From assembly GCA_942486035.1 (NCBI GenBank), contig CALNXK010000017.1, positions 1,390,001-1,454,000 of the forward strand: a stretch of 64,000 nt of DNA, given 5' to 3'. Positions 12,301 to 24,300 of the stretch are shown piece by piece. The translations under genes were made by a program, and so were the position numbers. The DNA is from Porites lobata. Taxonomy: Eukaryota; Cnidaria; Anthozoa; Scleractinia; Poritidae. Within the stretch, counting starts at the first letter, position 1. Each line of letters starts with the position of its first letter. The notes beneath the pieces are model-generated. The model ran no database searches. It saw nothing but the letters and a program-made list of their open reading frames with translations, and was not told where the DNA came from.

Positions 12301-15300
12301 ATAATTTATAAAGCACAAAAACATAGATAATGAAGTCAAGATTTCACTGTTAAAAAAAAGCAATATTTGACAGAAAAAAAAAAATTCGTGCAGAGGGGTT
12401 CACCTGAAAAAAAAATTCCTGCACAAGTAGTGAGCGTCCCTTAGGATCGATGGGATGATAGCAATGTCACTTATCGTGTGGAAGACGTGCACCGCCAGCC
12501 GCGTACACCGCCGTCAATCAGATCCTTTCAAAGTACACACTAGTCACTTAGCAGTCATACCCATTTTTGTTTCGTGATGTTCAGACAAACCGCAGATCGA
12601 GTTGAAGAACACTTTTGGAAGATCGTAACAAACAGTAAAATCACGCGAAAGCCCTCATCAACCTCATCTAAAACGGGCGCAATAATTTGAGATGAACAAT
12701 GGACAAAGGACGGCTTGTTTCTTATCACATGCTTTTGTCACATCACCACAGCTCGCGAAGTCGTGATTTCAGTCGCGCGTGACGTCTCAGAAATAATATG
12801 CTATGCATGTGCGGAATAATTCTTGAGAGAAAGATCAGGGGCACCCAACGACAATTTTCGGAAGAATATCTGTTCGGAAGACGATTTGAGATCTAGAATT
12901 TTCGAAACATTTGTTGTAAAATTTACTGCTTGCCTACCTCTCCTAGGATTTTCGAACATCCAAAAAATGGTATATTTGCTTATTTTTAACGGATTTTTAA
13001 CCCTATGAAGGTCACCTAGAATCTTCGGAAGCCTTTTTTCCAGCTGAAATTTTCGAAAAGGTAAGTTTTGATCCCTATAATTTTCGGATCACTAGACTTT
13101 CAGCTAGGAAATCCGAACAGATGAAAAAATTTTAGGGGATAAAAATATGCCTATATCTACCGTTTCAATACTAAAATACGTTTAACAATGCTATGTTTAA
13201 GTGGTTTTGAACTATATTCTCGTTGGGTGCCCCTGAAAGATAACCATACGGCGGAGTTTGTTCAGATCTGAGCATTGTTTCTTTATGCAACATAAACGAG
13301 GTGAGATCTTAGCTTGGAAAGTTTATTTATTAATATGTAATTTAGGTAGACTACGAGTAGTCCCCCATTTTTCCTCAGGGATAGTAGAGCGAGCGAAACG
13401 CGAGCGCGCGTGAAAATCACCCCACGCGAGAAAAGCGCGCCTTTTCTCGCGTGGGTTGATTTTCACGCGCGCTCGCGTTTTGCTCGCTCTACTATCCCTG
13501 AGGGACCTGAGGAAAAATGGGGGACTACTCGTAGTCTATAATTTAGGGCTTACTTTAGATAAACCTGTGTTGACCGCATGCATGCATTAACACACATCGT
13601 TTGATGAAATCGACAAGAGAGATATGAGCGGAACCATTCCAAGCTTTTCCCTGCTACTCCTAGTGACTTGAGTTTGATGAGGAGCAGATGATCAACGGTG
13701 TCAAACGCGTTGCGAAAGTCCAGGAACACTGTTCCTGTCACGCATCCTTTGTCCGTACTTTCTAGGACTTGATCTGTGAAGGCGATTAAGGCAGTGGAAG
13801 TTGAACGCTTTAGGCGGAAGCCAAACTGTGATTGTGATAATAATCTGTTTTCTTCCAAAAAGGAACTTAACTGAATATGTGCTGATCTCTCTATGATCTT
13901 GCTTATAGTTGGTAAGATTGATATCGGTCGGTAATTATCCTTTAATGACTTATCTCCATCTTTAAATAATGCAGTTTCTTTTGCACACTTCCAGACCCCT
14001 GGAAATACTCCATCAGTGAAAGATTTATTGATCAAACCAGTTAGAATTGGGGCGATGACGTCAGAAGCATACTTCAACAAGCGAAACCGTAGTTCCGTCT
14101 TAGTTAGGTACATGTAACACTGAAACATGATGTAACATTAATTTCTGACTGTGTATTACTACAAAAGCAAACATGTCAAAGAGAAAATCCAGTTTGTATG
14201 TGTTTTTCGCAAACCTGTGGAAGAATTTGTAAGCTGTAAAGCACCCAAACATTAGCACAAACCGGAAATTGTATATTAGCCTCCGAGCATGCTCAGTTGT
14301 GCAAGTTCTGAAAAAGTCACAATCACAATCATGTTAATTTATTTTTGTAAACAAATAACATGCTATATTATGAGTGTCGATAAATTTGACACACAAGCAC
14401 TAACAGACCCTGCATATCGCTTTTTGTTGTTTTCTTTTCCAATGCAGGTCATGTGATAACCTTTCTTATTATATAAACACACCTATGAAATACCAGGTGA
14501 GCTTTCGCTCGAAAACTTGATATCTTCAAGTGTGAAAATATCACCGTTGCTATGGCTACATAATAGATCGCGCCTTTCATACCAAAAACCTATTAAAGTG
14601 AAATGGTTTGGTAGTTCATTGGTGTTTATATAATAAATAGAACTTTTACATAGCCGCTTGGGGATACAAAATTTCTCTTCTCGTGTTGAAAAAATATTTC
14701 ACTCGTTCGCTGCGCTCACTCGTGAAATATTTTCAACACTCGAAGAGAAATTTCGTATCTCCGCGCGGCCATATCCTCTATCTCTCCGCCCTCTTCGTCT
14801 AGCTTTTGCTATTTGCGGGCGGAGATGACAAAATGATGAGTATGAAAATAAAGTATAGTGTGTGAAATGATTTTAAAGGAATCTGTCCTTTTTCTTATGC
14901 CTGCACGTGCACGATAATAACACAAACTATGAACAGCAAACATTTTTGTAGGGTATTATCAAATGACCTAAATTAGAAAAACAAAGCGTACAAACCAAAG
15001 ATGTGTATTGAGGACGCTGGTTTACAACTCCTCCTAGAAATTTAGAGCCTCAACATTTCACAAATACAGAACAGGAAATATATTTCTGTGTCATCATTTC
15101 AGTACGTACTGATTTGCGATTGAGATTTAAACATTTCACGAGAATCGATTTGTAATTGTCTGTGTAATACTCTATGGGGTGCAATTTTTATTTCAAAATC
15201 TGATCATGAATTTTCATCTAACTTGTGGCGCTGCGTCGTTGTGCGAAGTTTTATCAACAAAGTTTAGAATTAAAAGTAAATTTATCACCGTGGATAACCT

Positions 15301-18300
15301 GAGATCAGGCTCTATTTTCGTTTCGCTTTGAAAATTACATTCCTGCGGGCAAGGCGAAACGAAAAGAGAGCCTGATACAAACCTTTAACGAAATGTCTGC
15401 CGCCCACTTTTTTGATTGATTGACATTTGCCGAATCAGCCAATCAGAATTACTTCCTTTGCTTGTTTTTCTAGTATGCAAATTTTTTACGCGTGGGAAAA
15501 ATGCAGACTGTCTGACTTAAAAAATAGCTTTTATCTGTAAATTTTTTCAGCTAAAAATAAAACAGTCAGCGCAATCACATTTAACTTCTTGCGAGATTAA
15601 GGGAGATCTCGAAGATTACTTCTGTTGGCGTAGAAGGTAAAAAGTTTTCGAAAAGACGGCGACACGATGTTCTACTAGTTTTATTATTTTGGCTAGGCGC
15701 TCTGGAATTTAAAATACTGAAATCTAAATTTTTCCGTTGTCTTGATATTTTCCTCGGCAATTTCCCCCGATTTTCAGTACATAAATCTTTAAAAACAAAA
15801 GCAAACAGCCAACGAGCGAGGACACCAGTTTTCTTGGTTTACTTTTAACAAAAAGCGTAGTCAAACAACCAGTCTGTGAACACTGAAAATTCCTTGAACA
15901 GCGATGCGATATTTTTCGTCTAATACTTCACAGTTGGCGATTGCAATTTCTTTCGCAGTGAGCCTCCGCTTGCGTACCCCGTTCAGAGAAGTCATTCCCG
16001 GCTAAACTTTCAAATGAAACCAGTTTTAAGAGGGACAGTATTTTGATTTGCACCCGTTAGTTGGTAAATCAAAATGCGCCTTGTTAGCGGTCAACAACTT
16101 GCACAGGGATTCAACTCCGCGATACACTCACTTTCCGTAAATAAAGCAAATCCTGAGAAGATATGAACAACCACATGAATTTTCTGAATTTCCATGGCAC
16201 ATATTAAGGAATATTTTCCTACCATAAGGCCATAAAACCATAAAAAAGACACCAAAATCGATCTTTGTCTCCACCGACGACGGATCATTCACGAAAACAA
16301 CCACGCGAGGAATAAGCGCTTTCAACTTCCGGCGTTTCCGACAGCCAATCAGATCTTGTGGCATTGTTCTAACAGCCAATCAGCGTTACGGCCAAAATCT
16401 GGCCGTAACGAGCACAAACTTGTAATAGTTTGTATCAGGCCCAATTTCAGCGGTAGCCGTTAGAGAGAATGTATGAGAACCGCTCAAATTGGGCCTGATC
16501 TCAGGTTACATCGTGGATAGAAGTCTTTTAAAAGGCGCCGGTAAACGTACGTCATCAACTTAGTTGATGAAGCTAAATTTTTATTCACCATCAGATTTGA
16601 GATTGGTCGGAGGAAGCTGGCCTGGAGAGGGCAGAGTGGAGATCTATTACAACTGTTCCTGGGGAACGGTGTGCGACGATTTGTGGGATATAAATGATGC
16701 GCAGGTTGTCTGCCGTCAACTTGGGTATCCTTCTGCTGTTAGTGCTCCGTTATATGCTCGTTTCGGTCGAGGGAGTGGCAGAATTTGGCTGGACAATGTT
16801 CAATGTCAGGGAAATGAAAATTACATTAGGCATTGTCGCGGGTCCCGTCCATGGGGTGTTCATAACTGTGATCACAGTGAAGATGCATCAGTGATTTGCT
16901 CAAGTAAGTATGATATCATAATTAATAAATGAACGGTTGAGCCTGCGGTAGAATAGTTTTGTCCTGAACGTGTATGCTACTTTTCATATCAAGACCAGTG
17001 ATAGCTGATGCATATGGGTGGTAACAGCGATTTTTAAAATGCTTAGATAATCCTCTAAGGGACGGACCATTATTTTTCTGGAGTGAGGGGATAAGGAATT
17101 TTCTTCTGCAAGTAATATATTTTTTCATATCTGCCCCTCTGCAATAGTTTTTTCCCCAAAATCCACCTTCTTGCGAAACATTGTTTCTCTTTGGTGCTAA
17201 AAACTATTATAAACTTATTAATAAGCTATTTTTCAAAAAACAATCAAAAGTGCGCTAGCAACTTGTTTTGTCCTTATAAGATCCTAGTAATTTATAGTTT
17301 GTGCTTTCTTTATTCGTCTTCTCTGTCAGCCACTGACGCAAATACAGGGAGTAGGCAAAGGGAGTCGCAGGTTTTCCAATTCTTTAAACTAATTTAAGAC
17401 TAGTGAGCAGCACTCTGCGAACTGTAGCTGTAAAACGTGTTTTCCCTGCTCCTTTCGTCTAACCAACGAAGACTTCTTCAGGGAGTTGAAAAAATTTTAA
17501 AAACGTTTACAGAAATTCAAGAAAAAATAACACTTGTTGCGGGTCAGGATTTCTCTGCTACAACAAAAAAGTTTCAGATGTCAAATAACATGCAATGAAT
17601 GTCAAGGTGTAGCTGTTTGAACCGTTTACCGTCATTTTCTAAAATTTTATTACTTATCATGATAGAGGATTATTTCACGAACACCACACAATATTTTTGT
17701 CAGATACACATACACATGTACAGAGCTTTCTCAGCAATTTCTCTTCAGATTTTATTGATTGGCTTCTGAAATAATTATGGGAATAGCAGCGATGAGTATA
17801 GCCGAGTTTGAAGAATTATATTATTTTGTTTCATATAGTTTTGAGAAAACGCTGTGAAGTTTAATAGGGCAAAATGTTAACAAATAATGTTGAGAATAAA
17901 TAGGCACAAAGAATCAGCTATTTTTTACTTTATCATTTATTTCAATGTTATAAAATGAAAACTTTGAAGTACCTAGCTCCATATTTTTGTGTCCTTGTGT
18001 CAATTTGTTACTTTCAGTTATTATTTGAATCAGTTTTGAAACTAAAATTTTTGACGGCTTATCTGACTTCCCTGCAAACATTTTTCATACACATATCGTG
18101 TTTGCAAACCCTTTATTTTGTCTTTTCAGACCCTGCAAACAATTTTTTCCATATTTCTCATCCCCCCTCCAGAAAAATAATGGTCCGTCCCTAAGTACTG
18201 TGAGCCTCAACAATTGAATAGTTGAATTTTAAGTTTTAATAAGTAAACGTAAGTGCAGAACTGGCAGATATCATGGCAGTACAAGAGAGATTTGTTTTTC

Positions 18301-21300
18301 TTTATCCGTATGATAATATAATCATTTAATTTGGGTCTTTGAGTTGCATCGACTGGTACCAAAAATGAGCGAAAATAAAATGTCCAAATATGGAGAATTT
18401 CACCTTTTAACAGAATTTCAGAGAATTCTACAGTAGATCCAATAAAGTGACTTAAGCATTCCTGGTTCCCATTTAAAATATACTACGTTTTGCTCTTGGT
18501 GTCTTTATTTTCTCCATTTCCAAATTGTATTCTAAAATTAAATACCGTTATGATAAGCTAAACTTTTGATATTTTTTGCCATGTATGGCTAATTGCCGAC
18601 AAGCTTTAAAATTTAAAAAGAATTTCTGATAGAACCTGATAGCACAGTAGTTTATATTGTGGCCTACAAGCGAGAGCAGAAAAAAAAACTCAAGAAAAAA
18701 TAGTAAGTGGCTGAAGGCAAATCAGTTAACTAATTTACAAGCACTAGCGAAGAGCCCCGGCTTGGGGAACTCTATATGAAAGTATCGGGAAAGTTTGCCG
18801 TCTCGCTTAGGGGTAGATGCTGTTGCATTTGGTCTTGCTTGGGATATTCATTCGAAAGCTATGAACATTTTTATCCATAATGACATCACTTAGGTTTGTG
18901 CTTAGTGTAATCTACTATGGGGGTCAAATAAATCACGAGCCACGTCCATTTTGGGCTTCTTTTTGACGGGGGATACCCGTCACTATTTATGGAAGTCCCC
19001 CGGTGGCGCTGAGGAGATGAACTCAGGAAACAACTGAGAACAACCGCCCCAGCTGGTGGCAAGAGCGATAGTGTTCGGGAAGACCGAGTTGCACTACAGT
19101 TCCCTAAAACATTCGGCTATGTGGCCTAGAGTGTTGAGAAATAGATAATCCTACAGATTTGTATTTGTTTCTATAGACATTTCAATTCCTGTACCCTCAG
19201 CAAGTTCAGTATCTCCTACTCGAGGTATTTGCGAGTTTATGCAATTTAACTTGTTTAAACTTACTTGAGGAACTATATAATATATATAGAATGATATTTG
19301 TAACAATTGACGTGAAATGTTTTAGTAGAAGGTAAGGTAGGTTTCAGACTTTTAAACAGCCGACAGCTGAGAGATAATTGAAAAGCTTTTAAAAAACGGC
19401 TAACTCATTTCTGACAATTATTTTGGAAAATGAGGTAAATGTTACTCGTATGTCCATAAACTATATAAACCTTTCTACTGAAACATATATTATTTCAATT
19501 CTTTTATTTTCATTTTTCAGTGATAAATTATAACACTTACAATTTCGACATTCCCAGCACGTTGCCTTTTGTTGTTTGTACTGGTTTGTTCAATCATTGC
19601 CACATATTCTTAGATCTCATATCTATCTATCTTTCTTTTTCTCTTCATTTGATGAATAATAGCCTCTTCACCTTCGGCAACTTCCATGTCCTCAGGTAAG
19701 TAAGCTTTTCACTTCATAGTTAGCGTATCGGTATTAAGATTTGATAAACACAAACTGCGATGTCAAAATTGACGGGCTTCAAAAACTTTGTAAAATCTCT
19801 TAATTCAATAGAAACCTTATAAAATAATGTTTCGGTTTTTTTTATATATTCATCCTGCATTAAACATTATTAAAAAGTGTTTCAGCATGCAATACATGTA
19901 GATAACTTCAGGCTAATTCCAGAAATATTAGCAAACGAGACGTTTGAAACAAATTTTTGTTGATAAAGAAGTAAAAAAAAAACAACAACAAGGCGATCTC
20001 TCTTTTTTTAAAAATTACACGAATTAATAATGATCACGCTTACACGTACTTTAGCAAATGAGGTGATGTTTACAGCTGTATTCTGTAGTCAGCTTAGAAT
20101 TTTTGAAAGACGAAATTTCTTTCCTTCAAATTGAACAGCACCCTCCCCCGTCCCCCCCACCACTAGGGATTGACATGGAGGCCCCTTTCCCACCCCATGA
20201 CAAGTTACCTCAGGGACTGAGCTTGACGATGAGCCAACCAAGACAGCAACCCCCTATGAAAATTCTCACCGTAGTCCCCCAACCTGGTTATCGCCAGGTT
20301 CCTGTGCGAATATTCTAAGCTAGATATATAATTATATATGTGTGTGTACTTCCTAATTTTTCTTACCTGTAATATTTCAGCAATACCAATATGGCCATCG
20401 ACCTCCCGTCGTTCAACTTGGAGTAAGTAAGCGCATAGTTAAAAATTTACCAAAGAAAGAGAAATCAGTGAGCTTAGAGATTTACGCAATGAAATGTAAT
20501 TAGATTAAAAGCAAAAAAAGAGTGATAGGCTTAACTCTATCCACAAAATAATGGCAGTTTCAACGTTATATGTTCAGTCCTTGTTTGCATTTCGTACAGT
20601 GTATCTGCCCAGGTTCTTTCAGTGTGAGAGAAGTTTCTATCAGCCGGACACAAGAACCGTTAATTTCGCGCAATAAAAATGGCTGTATGTTTTATTAGCG
20701 TTTCTTTTGTAAAGTTGTGTTACTATTACTCTCCATTATCCCTTTTTTAAAAGAAAAGTGTTATTTTAGTAGATTAAAAAACCGGCCACAACTGCAGCTA
20801 ACTGCCAAGGGCAAGGACTGATCATTTGTATTAATTACTTGTTAAGTTTGCCTCAAAATATGAAACTCGATCATCGAGAGAACTTGCCCTAGAAAAAATA
20901 AAAACGAAATAAAAAGGATAACGTGTTGATGGGAACGGCAGAGAAGGAGACAACATGAGAAAGAACGGATGCCGGGCCATATTAACATTTACTTTTCTTA
21001 CATTTGCTATAGAAACAAACTTGTAACCGAACATGAAAAACGGACAAGATTATTTCTTACTAGCTCTTACTAAGCAAAATTTAAATCAGATTCAGAAGCA
21101 CACGTTACAATAGCATGTGCTATCTCAACAAATTGCATTTAGAATCTAAGAATTTGTTCGCGCTTAGCGTGCATATATCGAGTTATGGATGCACGCGGGA
21201 AGTTTGGAGAGCACGAAAGAGCTGCTCGAGGCGTAAGCGAGAGCAACTCTAGCTTCTTGAGTGCTCTCCAAACTTCCCAAGTGTATCCATCAGTGCCGGA

Positions 21301-24300
21301 TCCAGACCTTGAGATAATGGGGTAAGGGGTTGCGGACATCCAGACCCTTAGAAAAGGAGGGGGCGGTTTTGAAACCAAATTTTAATTCAGTTCTACTTTC
21401 TCGTATTTTTTCAGCAATGCATCCTCCTCGACCTTCAACAACGAGTAAGTAAGCTTCACAAATTATCAATCAAGCAAAAAGGAAGATAATGCTGAAGCTT
21501 ACGGTAGATTTAAGGGTTGGGGCTCGCGTAAAGGACCTTAATATCATAGGTGACGAATTTAACTCCTTAATTCTGGTGCGAAATTTCAGCGTTAATTTGT
21601 AATTTCAAATGTGAAATTACAAAACTGCCATGGCAACCTTCCGTACGTCTCAGTGTTAAGATGGCGCAGTCTCGTGTATTAAATTTATAGGTAAAGTTCG
21701 GCCAGGTAACCCGTTATACCCACTGATACACAACAGAGTGGCACCTATATGTACCAGTATGTGTCTAAGATCAGGGTCCTGGCAGGCCCATGGCCACAAG
21801 GACTGAACGTTTCTCAAACTTTGTGACTGTTAAATATCAATATTGTCAATAAATGTAGCGTATTAGTATATATATATATATCACAGCTTGTAAGGTATCC
21901 TACACTCAGTCTTCCGACTGCAAAAGGGACAATAAACCAGTGATTTGATTTGAAGTTTTAAAATGCCGTGTATGAAGATGTCAGGGCACAAAAAGACGCT
22001 TTAGAAAACCTGAACACACGAAAAAGCACATCAAGAAGGATTCTAACAGATATTTTGTCAAAAAATTTTGAAAATTCTAACTTACGCCAAATTTAAGGTC
22101 TAAACATTTGAGAGAATGGAGTTCTCGATCGATACGATCCAGGATAAACATGTCAAAAATTCACGATTGCTAACGTAATTCGTGACCGATGATATTAATA
22201 GGACTGGTATGAATCAAATTATATACTCGTGAAATTAGGGAAATTATTCCCTAATTTCACTCGTCACAATTTGATTACACATACTTAGCCGTAGTCAGGC
22301 CCGAAAGCCCTGCAAATAAAATTCTGTGCTAATAAGACTGACGTTTGTGATTATTACAATAGGTTGATTGTTTTGAAACCAAATTTTAATTCAGTTTTAC
22401 TTTCTCGTATTTTTTTAGCAATGCATCCTCCTCGGCCTTCAACAACGAGTAAGTAAGCTTACACAAATCATCAATTTTAAAGAGAGTACTGATTTCATAT
22501 TATCTCCCTTAGGGATTTTTAGCCGAAAAGTGGGGGCGAAGGCAGCAAAAATGTCGCCGATGTAAAGGACCATCTGTTCCTTAGGCTAAGAATGTTACGT
22601 TAATGATTAGCTGTGTCGTCGCTGCGATTTAACTACTTATAACCTAAGAGAGAATGAATACATGCTCGCTATTACACAAACCTGCACTGAATTTTATAAA
22701 AGAGCCTTTGTAATATATAGCGGAAGTGTGTTGTAGAACAGCTTGCCTATGGAGGTTCGGTAATTGACATCCCTTAATGTTTTAACCAAAAATTAAAATA
22801 CCTGATTTCGATTGTGAAATTGCTTAAATTAGTGATACGCAATTTTTACACACGTCCTCCATGTAAAGCAGGTTTTTTGTTATCATCTTTATTTCTTTAG
22901 GTTTTATCTTAGGTTTTAGTTTAGTTAGGTAGTTAGTTTTCTATACTCAAAAGAAAATGTACCTGAAGGAAATACCGTGTATAAATAAAGTTGCCTTACC
23001 TCAGTACCCCGAGGATTCTGACGTCGGCTGACATCATAGATCTGCCATTTTGAATTTTGATCCCACAGATACCCAAGAATATTTTTAGATATAAATAGTG
23101 CTTTTAGTCTCCGATTCGTGACTTTTTCCTTTTTATTACTCTGACTCTTACTCGTAGGACCCAGGTTTGCCTTTACTATTTCATGCTTCCCCTCTTACAT
23201 GGTGGCTCACATAGCACGTGACAGTTTGCCTTCGGGAGTTGATGCCAGTCTCCTTCATCTTAACGATCCCAGCTGTGGTGTGAATTATGTGACCAAGAAG
23301 AGTGTTGTTATAAAGGCTCCACTGAAAGGCTGCGGAACAGTTCGGAGGTAAGAGTGAACTCTGAATATACGGATAATGAATTTAAAAGAATGACCTGATA
23401 ATTCGTGAGCAGCAAGTCGTCGCGTCATTTCAGCGTCGTTTAATGTATCAAGTATCAAAATCAAGAATATTTTGTTAGATATATTTTGGACCTCTTAAAT
23501 GCTTCAAAAGTCCTGTCAGGAGCCTCCTAGGCCAGGTTAACCCTATTAAGCCTAGTCTGTTTTTACCAGTCTTTTGTGGTACGGACGGGCCAGCCTATTC
23601 TTGACTGTAAAGTCTTAACCAGTTATGCCTTGTTAGCCTGGTCTTTCAATGCTTCTTTGGTAGACCTCACGTATCTCACTCAAGGCCTGATTCGTATATA
23701 AAAGCTTGGTTTCCCCGAATCGAAGTTGTTGGTGAGCCTGGGGTCTATTTATTACAGCTTGATTTTAGATGGGTAATTTATACGTGAAATTGTTATTTCA
23801 GTCTTTATACTACCACATGAGAAATTTCTGCAATTTGTTTGGCTTAGAGCAGTGGTATTTCAGCTTAATTTGAAATACCTGCATGTGACAATTACAAACC
23901 TTTTGCGGGTAGTAGTATAAACAAATAATGGCATGATTTGTAGTGATATTAGGCATAAATACAACTCGTGATATTTCTAAATTGTCTCAAATTTCACACG
24001 CCTAACGGCTCGTGAAATTACGTACAACAATTTTGAAATATTACTCGTGGTATTTATGCCAAATATCACTACAAATCATGCTATTATCTATACATATCCA
24101 GTAACCACACTTGAAAATTACAGTTAACATTTTGTCGAAATGACTCCTAGTTGAAAGTATCATCTGAAAAAAGTTGGTAAGCCTGGTTGGTGAAGCTAAA
24201 AATGACTGATGATACGATAGGTGGACATCAGGTAGTTCAAAAACCTGGAAAACAAGTACAAAAGAACGCTGAAGTTTTCGCTTTTCAGAAATCAAAGTTT

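Larger units (their letters stand above)
8873..12440. mobile_element. Harbinger-like element, host of a three-level transposon nest
   Basis: Starts GGGACGGACCATTA after TTA (8870-8872) and ends GCGTCCC before TTA (12441-12443). Near each end are A-rich repeats ending in ATTCATGCA or its variants (8917-8995 and 12350-12425). Two complete elements sit inside: a mariner-like MITE (9194-9907) and a hAT-like element (11049-12259), the latter carrying another insertion. The left end matches the separate element at 17059-18191. Confidence 0.55.
18195..23157 (+). other. Introns among the linker exons
   Basis: Between the small linker exons there is AT-rich sequence without other coding signal. Foldbacks occur at about 21182-21293 (GGGAAGTTTGGAGAGCAC and inverse) and 22225-22262 (GTGAAATTAGGGAA and inverse). 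A Pro-rich open stretch at 20103-20318 has no splice support and resembles no family I know. Confidence 0.55.

Noticed and set aside
20103..20318. Pro-rich coding exon in the linker region
   Set aside because: It has no suitable acceptor/donor in phase 1-1 and would break frame with its neighbours.
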